Shown here piece by piece: positions 38,406 through 55,119 of a DNA stretch of 64,000 bases. The stretch is taken from the NCBI RefSeq assembly GCF_949987515.2, contig NC_082693.1:23060994-23124993 (forward strand). Reading direction: 5' to 3'. The position numbers and the translations under genes are program-made. Each line of letters starts with the position of its first letter. Position 1 is the first letter of the stretch. This DNA comes from Delphinus delphis (taxonomy: Eukaryota > Chordata > Mammalia > Artiodactyla > Delphinidae). The notes beneath the pieces were generated by a model that was given only the letters and a program-made list of their open reading frames with translations, did not search any database and was not told the origin of the DNA.

Positions 38406-40229
38406 AGAAGACTGTGCCCTTTTAACCTTTGCAGTTTGGCTAACTCTGAGCAAAGACTTGAAGACTCTAAGGCTGTGGCATTGACACCTAATGGCAAAAT
38501 CTTAGAGCTGTAAGATTAATACAAAACTGCCTCAAAAGGGTAACCGTTGCTGTCATTGTAATGTTAGCAATAATTAAACAGCATTTTTTGTCATTATTTA
38601 GACTCTTGTCCTTAAGCTCTAATTGATCTAATGTATACAATGAACATCATATTCATCCTTACAATGAGGATTCTAGGGGACACTTTTTGCTGTACTGATG
38701 ATATGCGATCACTTCTGACTTCAAACTCTTAAATTTCATAGCTCAGAAGGTGCTTAAACACATAGGCAACTAAGAAATAGAACAAACCTGTTTTCTTAAT
38801 TGTAGGGAGCTTTAGTTTTTTTCTTTGCATATTTTCTTTCCAAAATTGGTAAATGTGTCATAATACTGGACTATTACAGATTTTTTTCCCCAAAGGTCTG
38901 GCTGTTACAGTGCTGGAAAAATTTCGATATCATGGTTATTTCCTAAATGGTGGTAACAACCTTAGCCTTAGTTGTTGACTAGGCCCTGTGATCTTTGTTT
39001 CTTAATGTTTTAAATTCTATTCAGAAGTTCTCTTTGGTCCCTTTGGCTTCCAATAAGGACATGGTTTCTAGGCCCAGTCGTTTTTGTCTTGGCTGACTGT
39101 TCAGGTCACCTCTACAGTCTAAGTTTACTCAGTTTATCTGATGGTCAAAGGTAAGGGCTGAAGAAGAGAAGGAGTGTGTTTGTTTTCTTACAAATGTAAA
39201 GATGTTTTTCCCAAATTATGGTCATTTCTATAAAACAGTTATCAATTTTAGGGAACAAATAAAATTCTGAGAAATCTCAAGGAAGAAAAAACTTCTTTTT
39301 TTGGTAGCCCTAGTTGGAAAACCTTCAGTTTGTATATATTTGAAAGAAAATTAAATAACCTTTTAAAAGAATGTATATACAAATAATTTTTAAAGACAGC
39401 TTCCTGAATAACTCAAATATTTTAAGGTAATTTAAATCTTGATATCCCCCCCAAATTGCCTGAGTTTTTTTCCCTAATGTATTAAGAAAGAAATTGATAA
39501 CATTTATGATATGTAATATGAATAGCAAATTAATGTAAATCGATTATATTTTAAAAATTCAGACTTATTTGTGGTTAATATTCTGAGGGAAGAGTGCTAT
39601 TTTATTAATCTTATAATAGGATTTCGTCTTTATTCATTATGCTTGAATGGCTGTCTTTCAATGTCCTCACATTAAAAAATATTTTCAGAGATGAGATTAA
39701 GGGCCTAAAGTTTAAGATCATTAGAGACTTGAATTACAGTTTTCTACACTTAAGAGTCAGAGTATAAGATTTAGGGGTGAATCTGGTGTAAGTGGACAGA
39801 GCTTGAAATACCTAGAGCTAATATTTGCACCTGGGAAAACAACTTATACAACTGAGGGACATAAACTAAAAAACTCCCAAGATTTATTCAACAGAAGTCA
39901 ACAGAAAACTCAAAGATCTTAGTGCCATAATTATTGAGAGGCATGTCAGTTTTTGAAAAAGAAGCTGATCGATTAAGATTGAGAAAGGTTAATCAATTGA
40001 ACATAAAAAATTATATAAAAATCAGGAAACTTTTGCTCATGGGTTAGTAACTGTAATCGTTTATAGTGCTTTTCTGCTCAAGCCACTAAAAGATTTCATT
40101 AAAATATGTGACAATAATGTGACCTTGACAGGAACCAAATATGATGTTATGGTGTTTTCCTCCCTGTATCTTTTTTCCATACTCATTGAGAAAATGGAGG
40201 CTTGTAGTCCAACAGTGATTTTGAGCATG

Positions 40230-40450
40230 GACTTTTGAACCATGTTGCCTATTAAGTCAGGCTTTGCTACATACTAGCTGTGTGACTTCAGGCAAGATAC
40301 TTAGCCTCTCTTTCCTCAGTTTCCTCATCTGTAAAATGTGATAAGAACAGTGTAATAGTTAACAGTAGTATACTTATCTCACAGAGTTCAAGGAATCAAC
40401 AAGTTAATACATGTACAGCACTTAAAACTATCTCTTACATGGTGCTGAAT
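40230..40450 (+). mobile_element. MIR SINE
   Basis: CTAGCTGTGTGACTTCAGGC, CCTCAGTTTCCTCATCTGTA, AAAATGTGATAAGAACAGTG and CAGCACTTAAAACTATCTCT form a good forward MIR. Confidence 0.82.
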
Positions 40451-40670
40451 AACTGCAGAGATTAGAATTTTCGAACTTCAGCAAAAGGTACACTATTCAA
40501 AAAATGGAAATAATCAAAAAGACAATTATGTTTATCAAACATTGGCATTCTTTAGAGATTGGTAAGAATGGGTATCTGTGCTTTTTGTTTTTTTTAACCA
40601 AACTGCCCTCGTCTTACAGAAAACTACAAATGATACTCCTAAAAGCTTACAATGCTCACATCTTTTACCA

Positions 40671-43984
<3,314 letters not shown>

Positions 43985-44102
43985 TCAAGAGCACTAGATT
44001 AACAGTACGTGGCAGGGCTATGTTCAGACATCTTACAGAACATTATGAACTATCGCAAATGCTTCTGTGAATATGGGAAAATGCCTCTTCAAAAAAATAG
44101 CT

Positions 44103-44225
44103 GCAAGAGGGAAGAGATATGGGAACATATGTATATGTATAACTGATTCACTTTGTTATAAAGCAGAAACTAACACACCATTGTAAAGCAATTATACTCT
44201 AGTAGAGATGTAAAAAAAGAAAAAG
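44103..44225 (+). mobile_element. Cetartiodactyl L1 3' end, very short
   Basis: GCAAGAGGGAAGAGATATGG, ATAACTGATTCACTTTGTTA, AGCAGAAACTAACACACCAT and CAATTATACTCTAGTAGAG end in an A-rich tail. The duplication AAAATAGCT lies at 44094-44102 and 44226-44234. It is closely similar to the 17460-17630 copy but less diverged from the L1 pattern. Confidence 0.88.
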
Positions 44226-46068
44226 AAAATAGCTACCAATATTCTCAGTAATCTTTCACACACCCCATGCTACACAGATTACCTGGAATCATTTCCCAGT
44301 CCCAGTATTTTATGTTCAGGAAAATCCAATTGGCTACAAAAACCTCTGGGGATTTATATAGATCAGATTTCTAGATGCAATACCCTCTCAGAATACTAAG
44401 GCACTGAAGTTCAACAGAGAAAGAAAGAGGGAAAAAAATAGACAAAGCCTGTAACAGAAGGGGGAGTGATAGGAAGGGCAAAAACAGTAATGACCCGTGT
44501 TGTTGGGAGAGGCCCAGGTGGCATAAAGGCAGCAGGCTGGGTGAACATTACCTCGACCCCGACTGCGGGTGTGTGCTAGCCCCATGCTGCAAAGCCACGT
44601 CCAGTGAAAAGCTGATCGGTGTCATTCAGAGAGGAAGGGAGTAGACAGACAAGGTGGTTAGCATTTGGGATTCTAGTGGGGAGGGGCTCCTCACTTGCTC
44701 TTGCCGGCTCCCCTTTTCTAAGTAGATTTGCTCCATAAAAGATACCGTGTTATTTCTGGAAGGTCAGATTTGTTGAATGCAAATCTTCAGTCTGTCCTCC
44801 TTTAAGTGCAGCACAGATTTTCCTCCTGCTGTAGTGTAGTAGGAACCATGTGATGGGAAATATTCATTGGCCCAAAGGTATCAGCTTCTTTAATAAAATG
44901 AGATTGCGGAGGGAGAGTGTACGATTACCAGACCTCCGAGTGTGCTTACAGCTGCTGTGGAATTGCTGGCAGAACCTGCTCTGCTTCTGTGTAAGGTTAA
45001 CTGCGGGGGTTACGTCTCCCCTATTACTTCTGGGACACCCCGTGTTTCTACACTCTATTTTTCCAGAAGGAGACAGAATAGGACAAAAGTCAATTAATAA
45101 TACATTGCTAATACATTATAGATTACAAATACATTCCCTGAGGACTGTGCTGTAAAGTTTAAGGAAAAGGAAGAAAGAATATTCAAATTTAGACATCTAA
45201 ATTTCTGATAAAGTAGTGGATGCTATAGGGAGCAATTTTTCAAGCTCTTTTACATTCTTCATGCATATTTCAGAGTCCCAGTTCTGAGTAGGTTAGCTAT
45301 TGCAGGATTGTGCATTTTAAAGTTCTGGCTTCTAGGTAAAAACTGGGATGTGTGTTCATGCCTTTTCTTCTTCTGGAGAAAGAAAGCCACAACTTGGAAG
45401 CCACAGAGGCTCTAAAATCCTGGAAGTCTACTGGATGCTTTTAGTATCCCCAAAAGTCCAGAGGCCACAGCTTCCCTGGTGTGGAGAGTCAGGTAAATTC
45501 ATGCCACGGGAAAATGCTGAAAAGGTATCACCCCTCCCTCATCTCTTCTCAGTGAAGGCTTCTGGGGTTATAAGCATCTGAAAGCAGAATATCTAGATTT
45601 GCTACCTTTTCCAAAATTTCCCTTTTATAAATTAATTGCTCTCTTCTGTGCCTGATTAACTTTTGAGGGCTAAGCCTGTGACAACTTCTCACACTGTGGT
45701 CTCTTGACAGTCGGTTTAGACTCTCCAAGGAGCTCCAATTTGCATCCCAGAAATCTTACATGGATAATTGGATAGGAGGCATTGGCAATTAGAGTCAGTA
45801 AGAAATCACGGGAAGAAAATGTGGAACAACAAGAGAATTATTTTAAAGTGCTGTGTTGCTTTTGTTGTTGCTTTCCAAGTAGCTTTCAAATCTTGGAAAA
45901 ATGAAAAATAAATGAAGTCTTTAATCAAATGTAACTTGAAATTCTGCAACAATGAAATGTTTTCCTAGTTATAGGCCTTGATTATATTATATGAATGATA
46001 TTTAACCCTGAATCCAGATTTCAGACAAAAAAAAAAATTCTGTTAGGATATTTTGAAAACTAACTTTC

Positions 46069-46135
46069 TCTCTCTCTCATTCTCTCTCTCTCTCTCACAC
46101 ACTCTCTCTCTCTCTCCCTCCTTTCCTTTCCTTTC
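46069..46135. repeat. CT/CA-rich microsatellite
   Basis: Runs of CT with short CA and CCTTT interruptions in MANSC4 intron 1. On the transcribed strand it is a GA-rich tract. Confidence 0.85.
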
Positions 46136-46627
46136 CTCTTTTTCTAGTTGACATATATTTCCCTATTTCTTTCAAAACATGAATCACAATCTAAATTCCT
46201 GTTCAATACATCCCCACACTTGGTCAACCCAAGCAAGCACATTTCAAAAGTGTGATACGACACCAATATCACCAAAAGAACCTTGAAAAGGAAATATTTT
46301 TGAAATCATATATGCTATATTCTGGGCTATAGAAATATTGTTAGCCAGCCCTCAAGGCAATATTTTCATTTAGCACTTTAGTGAAGAGAAGAGGTTCTCT
46401 GTTACCTGTAGGTTCATAGCCTCCCGGGTCATTACTAGATTTGTAAATGGAGCCTGCACTGGCCCCAGCTGCAAAATCAGTCTCAGTGTCTCTCCCTCTC
46501 TGCCCACTGCCTCATCCCAGGGCATCTTGTTTAGTCCCCATCAACTGTTCACTGCACCCTCTGCCTAAGGGTCCTTTCTTAGGTCCTCATTTTGCAAGTT
46601 TCCCCTGATTTTTGCTCAGGTCTATCA

Positions 46628-46927
<300 letters not shown>

Positions 46928-49539
46928 TCAGGGTTTAGAATGGTTTCTGGAACTTCAGGACTGTTGCTAAGGGAGAAGGCTCCCTTGGAACTCTGTGAAG
47001 GGTCACTTTCTAGAAAAATGAAGCGGCTCTTTGACTGCACGTCGATTTTTCTTTTGTTTCTTCCCAGTTGCACCCCAGGTGAACATTTGACTTGCTGCTG
47101 TTAATGCTGAACACTTTCCAGGCCATTTCAATACTCTGTCCTTTAGCCTTTGGAAGACGTAGATTCTTTCCTCTGCTTTTATTCTTTCTGTGAAAGTGAA
47201 GTCACAGACACCTTTTACTAAGTAAATATAAAGGCAAGTTGAAAGCCAAGAGTGTTTCTGAGGAAAACAATAGTTTAGTCACTTGATGTCAGATAAAGGA
47301 AGGATCCATTTCACCAGGAACAAGACATCATTTTGTCAGGACACTTCTATAAAGTTTTTTAAGAAACTTGTGACTGCAGGGTTTTTTTTTTTTCAATTAT
47401 CTTATTTTCTTTGATTGGAAGTTCTAATTCAGGTTCACTAGAAAACTAGTTTGAGCATGGGTTTAAATTCTTTGTTTTCACCAAAAAAAAAAAAAAAAAA
47501 TCAAAAGTAAACGAAAACTGAAAATGAAATAAAAAATTTAAATTTTGCAGTGATTTTGAAAACACTGAATATGAATCCTGGTCACTTCTTAGTGCCAGGC
47601 ATTTTTTTGCAAAGGCTAGCTGCAAGCTTTTTAAAAAGAAGATTAAAGATCCAGCCAAAAGAATATCCTTATAACATAGATGAAGCACAACACCCATTAA
47701 AGTGTATTTTGTTCAATCAAGACTAAAAAGCATAATTGAAAATTGTGATGAAGTTCAAACTGGGGGTTGCCTAATCTGTTTTCTGATATTTATGTTTTCA
47801 AGTTACAAAGAAGTCTTTGGGAAGCACACACATAAAGGCATCTCTGAGCAGATGTAGTTACACGAAATGTGCATTAGGGAAATAGTTTTAAATTTCTACA
47901 TATTAATAAAGTTACTTCCACTGCAATGCCAAAACATTTGAAAAAAATATTAAAAACAGTGAAAATGGCTTCCTTTGTGAAGACTGTGTGTTCCATATCC
48001 CATACATTCCAAGATGAAATTAGTTCAAAGCATGGAACTGTTGCTTTTTTGTATCCATTTTTATACAAAACATTAGTGGTAATTAGTTTGGGGCATAAAG
48101 TACCATACTGCTCTTTTAAAAAAAGAAAAAAAAAGAAACTTTTTCTCTCTTGTGATCTGTTTCTCTTATACTTTTTTGCACACTCACTTGACACAAAAAT
48201 GTTAACATTCTTTGAACTTTCATCTCTTCACCTGTCTACTAATAAGTTTAATAATCATGTCTTTTGATTTTTAGAAGCATAGTATTAACGATTGATAATA
48301 AAGAGGATGACAGTCAAAAGACAGAATAACTTTAAAAAAATTTCACTTTCTTCTGAGCAAAAATTATATCATGGACTAACACCTAACCTTCCATAAGCCA
48401 CATAAAATGCACTAAAAATAAAAAATATTTTATTCTAATGAACTTCTCTTAGAAAGCAAGTTTCAGTTGCTTACCTGCAAGCAATCTGACTGTTTCATCT
48501 GTTGGGAGGAAAGAGGGAAGAGAGGTTTCCTAAAGGCAAAACAGGAGACAGATGAGGAACAAAAGAGTACTCCCCGTTTTACCATGAGGTTCCATAGCTA
48601 TTTTGATTAGTTCATGCCCTGGGGACATAAACCGGAAAGTCAACTTTCTAACCTTCTAACCTCCACATCTTTCAGTCGCATTAAATGTGGTTTCTTTCCT
48701 GTGATATATAATTCCTTGAAGTTCTCATGTTCCCTGCAGGGATAGTGGAACAATCCACAGTTGTTTAATCCTTTTGCTGTCAGAGGATATTCAAGGGGAG
48801 ACCAAAGTTGCATTTTAAAGAATCTACAAGTTCCAATGTAAAAGCAGGCTCTAAAATTTTTAAAATAAATTTTGGGGTGATTGATAAACATTGAGTCTGG
48901 AAACAGGTAACTTCTTGGAGCTGGGTATTTTGAGAAGGAGAGATTAAAAACTGAACAGCAGGGACAGAGGGAGGAAACTTCAACCAACTGAGATGTGGAG
49001 CAGAAACATCCCCGCATGAGCCTGATTCAGTAGCTCTGGTGTGGGAACCAGAATTCTTATTTTTATAAAAAGTGTCTCAGGTGATTTCCTAAGATGTTTG
49101 GAAAACACTGAAATAGGTGACTGAAATAAGTGAAAGTTTTGCCTACATGAAATGCTCAGCCTGAATTAAACAGAATCATTTTAAGAACTGTGCTACTTTA
49201 AACTCATTTAAATTGCCCCCTATGCTTTAATGAAAGCAAGATATTTCAGTTTTGCTTATTAAAAAAACAAAAAAGAAATAAAGTTGATTTAGAAGTATTG
49301 GAGGTACTAAAAAATAGAGATAAACAATTTTTAAGTGGTAGTGAAGTAATAGCATAGGTTTCCTAAATTCAAAAGATTAAAAAAAGTCAATATGTCATCC
49401 TTGTTTTAAAGATGCTAATTGTAGTATTTACTTAACATTTTCATTTCATCAGTTCATAAAATTGGTGGAAATCATTTTGTAAAATGGGGCCTGAGAAATT
49501 GGAATATATCATTAATTATTAAATTGACATGCATTCACT

Positions 49540-50090
49540 TAAAAAACCCAAACCATACCGAACAGTACAATAAGAAATAATAACCATCCAAGATCTTACA
49601 ATGTTAACATTTTGGTAAACATCCTTCCAGACATCTCCATTCAAAAAATAGATACTTATATACAGTTTTACAAAAATGGATTCACACTGTTTCAGAAACT
49701 GTTTTTTAAAAATCCAGTGTAAAATTACATGTTCAGTGTCTCTCAAGAAAGCTCTACATCTAAAATTGTAATAGCTCTATGGTATTTCGTTCTACCCATG
49801 TACCAAAATTTACTCTGAGCCATAGTTGTAAAAGAGTATTAAAACATTATAATCTACGGAGAGCATTTACAACATGTAATAAACTTTCAATAAATGTTAG
49901 CTACTCCTAACATTATACATTGTTTTTCAATTTTTTTATTATTCAAAGCAACACTGTGACAAACATCTTGTACTTTGATTTTTTTCCATTCTAGGTCAAA
50001 AGGTATATATACCTTCCATAAAAATTCTTGAAGAAATAGCCTAACTCTGTGTTTGACCATTACTTTAGGGTTTTGTTAAACAGATCATCA
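49540..50090 (-). mobile_element. Possible old LINE fragment
   Basis: Weak resemblance to the reverse L1/HAL1 3' region (AATGTTAACATTTTGGTAAA, ACAAACATCTTGTACTTTGA, TTCTAGGTCAAAAGGTATA). Strongly diverged. Confidence 0.35.
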
Positions 50091-51395
50091 TGTGTTTGAA
50101 GTGAATCATGGTGCCACAAAGACCACTCTTTATAATTCATTAATCAGTGGATAACTATAAAAGTATACCTCCAGCTATAGACAAGCAACATTTTCATGAA
50201 GCTTAAAAATAATTTTTTATTTAAAATAGTTTATCTTGCTTTGACTTTGCATTTCTAGTTTAACAGAAAACTTACTTTGTGAGTTATTAAAATAACTTGA
50301 TCTTTAAGAGGCTTTCAATTCTAAATGAACTTATGTCAGGGGCCAAAAAGCTTACAGGATCAGTGCCCAGTACTATCAAGCTGACACCCCAGATTACCTG
50401 CCCAAGATCTGCTCCGATAATATTACTGTCCGTGAATTGCCTTTCTAGTGCACATGGGTTTTTTTTGGTCTGTTTTTAAAAAGCAAGAAAATACCAGTCT
50501 GAGGCATATCTATGATGGCTGGGAAACAAAAGCATCCACTGGTGAAAGATTCTAAAGGGACCAAGGAGAGACTAAGAGCCTGTTCTTCGCTGCCCCACTG
50601 AATCTGGCACTGTCGCTGATGGAGGGACAAATAAATCCCAGGTCCAAGACTCTGACACACGGGGCAACTTCCAGCAAAATTTCCCCAGCTAAATGCCTAA
50701 TGCTGGACGTGGAACATTAGAGGATGCTAAATTCATGACCACCTACCCCCAAAGAACCTTAGATGTCTCCACTACATGCTCATTGAGAAAAGAAGTGTGA
50801 AAGGGCCAGGTGAGAACTGAATTGTATCAGTAAGGATTTAAAGGCCAGGTGAAACAAGGTGAAAGCTAGACGTTTTTCCCAGGATCCAAGAAAATATCTT
50901 GAAAGAGGCAAGTCATAGGTCCATCTTTGTTTCCTTCACTTTTCCCAGGGAGGCCAGAACCTACTAGAATTTTTTTCTGTCTTCAAAATTTTAGTTTCTT
51001 GTTCATGGTGTATTATAAAGAAAATAAGGGATGACAACACCTCACTGTGAAGCTGTTAGTTACACAGAAAGAAGTGCAAATGTAACCGAACAATGTGTTG
51101 AAAGAATTTCATGTTTTACGACATGACTTTCTCCTCTGTTTTTTAACCCTTCCCCTTCCTAACATAAAATGTTAATTAGCTTTGTAGGAGGTATCTTTTG
51201 TTTGAAATACCCGGCAATGTACTTACGAAGAAGTTACTATTTAACAACTTGTCATTCATGAAGAAAGCTAAAACTTGTTAAAAAAAAAAAAAAAAGTCCA
51301 AATACATATTCTCTCCCCAAGTAGAGGACTACTATTTGGTTCTCAGTCTCTGGTCTGAGAAAGTTTCCAAGCGGTTTCTGGTTAAGATAAGGGTG

Positions 51396-51421
51396 AACAC
51401 ACACACACACACACACACACA
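51396..51421. repeat. CA dinucleotide microsatellite
   Basis: An uninterrupted CA run of about 13 units in the KLHL42 upstream region. Confidence 0.9.
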
Positions 51422-52629
51422 TTGCTCCCTCCCAATACTATCCCTTCTTCTACTCAAAGGTAACCTAACAATTACCGCCTACTCCCCCTTTTGAGGATTA
51501 ATTCATAGCTCATGAGCAGCACAAGATCCTTATTATTTGGGGTGAGGTTTCTATTTGCAATGTTCGGTGTAAGAAGATGGGGAAGAAGTATCCTTCCTTA
51601 TGAAGTCCTCAGACTGCAGGGGCAGGGGTAAGGGAAGGGTAAGAGGGTGGCGAGAAGAGCCACCTCTGAAGGCAAATATGCGTAAAAGCGGCCAGACCTT
51701 TTGCTCAGAGGTAACATTCCGTGATGGCTAGTCCAACCAAACTGAAATTGGGAATGCAATGGCTGTTAGAAAATATTTAAAAGGCACGTGATCTAACTTT
51801 ATTTAGTTGAGTTGTACTTCTTTCTTTTAATAGCATAAAGAGAACAGGCCCCAGCAGCAAATACAAGCTCCTCTGCTTCCCAGCCCTTTCTATCGGGCGC
51901 ACCCCGTGCGCCGAGACCTGCAGAACCTGCTACCATCTGGCTGGCCCTTCTTCCTGCAAGATGGCTCCTACGCGATGACCATTCCGAAGAATCAGCTCGA
52001 GGTGCCACCTACACGCTCAGAGACGGCCCGTGTGCCTCGGCCCCCCCGGGACACGATGCCGGACTCGACAGGACTGGCGATCCCCGATGTGATGTCTTTT
52101 TGATTCCCGGACCCCGACTTATTTCATCCCTTTCCTCCCACGCCCGTTTCTTTTCCTTATCCCTTCCCGCTGGTAAGGCGCCTTGGAAGAAAAGGCAACC
52201 GGCTTCATCCCGCCTCCCGCGCGCCCGGAGCATAGCCGCAGATCCGGCGGGCGGCAGGGTCTCGGCGCCCGGCGCGCGGGGGCGGCCGCGGGGACGCGCC
52301 TTCCCGAGGCCCGCCGCCGAGGCCTGCCACCTCCTACCCTCCGCGAAAGCCGGAGCCGGGCGGCGGGGGTCCTGCGGGCGGAAGTGAGAAGCCAGGCGTG
52401 GGAGGAGGCTGCCTGCTGGGGGGCTGGGATCCCCTCCCGGCCGACGGCCCGGGACGACCCGAGCGGGGAGCCATCGCCGCCCGGGCCTTTTTTGGCGCGG
52501 ACGGAGGCCGGAGGGGCTGAGCCGCCGGTCCCGGGGGGCGAGGCCGAGCCACCGCCCCCGGGACCGGGAGGAGGGGCCGCCTTGGTCCGGAGAGGCTGGG
52601 CGGGCGCGGCCGGGCGGGGGCGGCCCTGC

Positions 52630-52664
52630 GCCGCCGCCGCCGCCTCCGCCTCCGCCGCCGTCTC
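52630..52664. repeat. CCG/GCC trinucleotide run in KLHL42 leader
   Basis: Five GCC-type units followed by interrupted TCC/GCC units, about 105 nt before the KLHL42 ATG. Probably in the 5' UTR. Confidence 0.8.
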
Positions 52665-52770
52665 CCGGCGCCCGCGCTCGGCGACCGCCCCGGAACCCGG
52701 CGAGCGAGCGGGGGCGGGAGGCGGGCGCTCAGAGCTGGCTGGAGACCCGGCCGCCCCCGGGCCCCCGGCC

Positions 52771-53642
52771 ATGTCGGCGGAGGAGATGGTGCAGATCCTC
52801 CTGGAGGACCGCTGCTACCCGGTGAGCAAGAGGAAGCTCATCGAGCAGAGCGACTACTTCCGCGCCCTCTACCGCTCCGGCATGCGCGAGGCCCGGAGGC
52901 CGGAGGCCGGCGGCCCCGAGGTGCAGCAGCTGCGCGGCCTCAGCGCCCCAGGCCTGCGCCTGGTGCTGGACTTTATCAACGCCGGCGGCGCCCGCGAAGG
53001 CTGGCTCCTGGGCCGGCGCGGGGAGCCGGGCGGTGTCGGGGAGGAGGAGGAGGACATGGACGAGGTGAGCCTGCTGTCCGAGCTGGTGGAGGCCGCCTCG
53101 TTCCTGCAGGTCACGTCCCTGCTGCAGCTGCTGCTGTCACAGGTGCGGCTCACCAACTGCCTGGAGCTGTACCGCCTGGCGCAGGTGTACGGGCTGCCCG
53201 ACCTGCAGGAGGCCTGCCTGCGCTTCATGGCCGTCCACTTTCACGAAGTGCTGTGCAAGCCCCAGTTCCACCTCCTGGGCTCTTCTCCTCAAGCCCCCGG
53301 GGATGTCAGCCTGAAGCAGAGGCTGAGAGAGGCCCGGATGACAGGGACTCCTGTCCTCGTGGCGTTGGGGGATTTCCTGGGGGGACCCCTGGCCCCTCAC
53401 CCCTACCAAGGGGAGCCCCCGTCCATGCTCAGGTACGAGGAGATGACTGAGCGCTGGTTCCCGCTGGCCAACAACCTTCCTCCTGACCTGGTGAATGTCA
53501 GGGGCTACGGGTCCGCCATCCTGGACAACTACCTCTTCATCGTGGGCGGCTACAGGATCACCAGCCAGGAGATCTCCGCGGCGCATTCCTATAACCCCAG
53601 CACCAACGAGTGGCTCCAGGTGGCCTCCATGAACCAGAAGAG
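52771..53642 (+). CDS. KLHL42: KLHL42 first coding exon: BTB, BACK, first kelch motif
   Basis: An 872-nt exon (290 codons plus AG) from MSAEEMVQILLEDRCYPVSK to ...WLQVASMNQK. Residues about 8-125 are a BTB domain with an insert rich in Gly/Glu (71-97). About 128-190 is a BACK-like helical region. GYGSAILDNYLFIVGGYRIT at about 245-264 opens the kelch propeller. KLHL42 (KLHDC5) is a known CUL3 adaptor that targets the katanin p60 subunit for degradation in mitosis. The start has GCC before the ATG and opens the conserved protein. The donor is AAGAG|GTAAGC at 53643. The family protein is 505 residues, so about 215 residues lie beyond the window. Confidence 0.96.
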
Positions 53643-54909
53643 GTAAGCACCCAGCCGCGGTGCTGCTTTCCCATGCATCCACCTGTTCGGGACTCCGTTC
53701 CCGCGTGTTTACTGGGCAGTCACAGGAGGTTGTGCTGAGGTGGGAATGACATCCTCGGGAGTGTTGCTGGCCTTGACTCTGGCAAAGTTCCCGATGGACT
53801 AAGAACTTGCTAGGAAGCAGAGGCCCTCGTGAGGTCAACTAGCTGAGTAGTTTCCTCGCAGGTATTGCGCCGTTAGACAAATTGCCTCTTTTTGGCATCT
53901 CGGTGGAAAAAAAAGATGTCTGTGGTTTCCTAGAAGGATACTTTCAAAGAAAGCTCTCTTTAATTTTGCTTGTATTTTTACCTTTTTTTGTTTTTTAGGA
54001 ACTAATCGTGATTATAATGACACACGGGCAGTAACCTGTAACACTGACTTTGGAGGATCTTGTTGTTAATGACTTTGAAGCTTTCCGCACTGAGGCACCA
54101 GGCTATGATCGGAAAATAATCATTGGACTTGTGTTAATATTAGCTATACAGGATTACCTTTCTTACTTTTTGTCCTCTCTTTTGCATATCAGTTTTCTTC
54201 CCAGACAGTCTTCATTATGGACCCAAGACTTGAACCTGGCATTGGTCACCTAAAGAATTAGAACATTACCATCCACGCCAGCCTTCTCCCTTCCCATTCT
54301 GCAAATCCCTCCCAACATGCACTTGGGTGACTTGAAGAAAGGCAGAGAAAAGGAGGAGATTGCGGGGAGGAGGAGGGAACAGAGCCAGGAAAAGTATTGG
54401 AAAATAAGAGCAAAGAGCATTATAGGAAGAAGTGGTAGGGGAAAAAAAGATGGTAGGGCCCAAGATGGCCCAGAGCCATTCAGAAGTGGGAAGAAGAATC
54501 AGTGTAACCCAAGAAAGGACAGGAATACCTTTTCTTCTTGTCCACCTGTACCCATCTCAAGCCCCGCCATGGCTCCTCCTCTGAAGTGTGGAACGAGGAG
54601 TTGGGGGACTCACAGCCAGGCAAAAAAAAACAAACCCAAAAAACTCTTAACAGGAATGGGAAGGTCATTACACATATTTACTTGACTCAAGGTTCCCCCC
54701 CACCAGCCTAAGGGGGGGAGGGGTCCACTGGTGTTATTTCTACTATAATATAAAATTCAATTTGGAAAGTTTTTTTCTGATGATAAAAAATACATAGTTA
54801 TGCTAGAAAACTGGGAAAATGTCAAAGAATGAAGAAGCAAAAAGACTATCACTCCCACTCCCTCTGATAACCATCTACAGGTTGGCTTATTTTCTTCCAG
54901 CTCTTCTTT

Positions 54910-55119
54910 TTTTTTTTTTTTTTTTTGCGGTACGCGGGCCTGTCACTGTTGTGGCCTCTCCCGTTGCGGAGCACAGGCTCCAGACGCTCAGGCTCAGCGG
55001 CCATGGCTCACGGGCCCAGCCGCTCTGCGGCATGTGGGATCTTCCCGGACCGGGGCACGAACCCGCGTTCCCTGCATCGGCAGGCGGACTCTCAACCACT
55101 GCGCCACCAGGGAAGCCCC
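54910..55119 (-). mobile_element. CHR-2 SINE, short cetacean form
   Basis: Poly-T, GCGGTACGCGGGCCTGTCAC, CGGACCGGGGCACGAACCCG and GCGCCACCAGGGAAGCCC. The 15-bp duplication TTCCAGCTCTTCTTT (54895-54909) and TTCCAGCCCTTCTTT (55120-55134) differs at one base. Confidence 0.92.

Larger units (their letters stand above)
37320..40670. other. Intergenic region between MRPS35 and MANSC4 ends
   Basis: The space between two converging genes. It contains an LTR-like block (about 37855-38405) and a MIR (40230-40450). On the minus strand the AATAAA complementary to TTTATT at 39883-39888 could end a MANSC4 transcript. The remainder is AT-rich unique sequence without coding signal. Confidence 0.6.
52010..53650 (+). 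promoter_or_regulatory. KLHL42: CpG-island promoter and first exon of KLHL42
   Basis: GC content and CpG density rise sharply from about 52010 and fall after 53650, in contrast to the AT-rich surroundings. GC-box-like GGGCGGGGGCGG sequence lies at about 52612-52623, and I see no TATA box at the usual distance. A CCG/GCC trinucleotide run occupies 52630-52664 in the leader. This is the usual architecture of a broadly expressed gene. The exact transcription start cannot be read from sequence. Confidence 0.85.

Noticed and set aside
47926..48267. A 113-codon plus-strand frame with a Lys-rich end
   Set aside because: AT-rich, no recognisable family, ends in an A-rich tract, and overlaps an equally long frame on the other strand.
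52119..52772. A 217-codon open frame on the minus strand opposite the KLHL42 leader
   Set aside because: Stops are rare on both strands of a CpG island. The product is low-complexity Ala/Pro/Gly/Arg with no domain, and the plus strand carries the real gene.
53137..53838. A 233-codon minus-strand frame opposite KLHL42 exon 1
   Set aside because: It is the shadow of conserved KLHL42 coding sequence and has no recognisable family.
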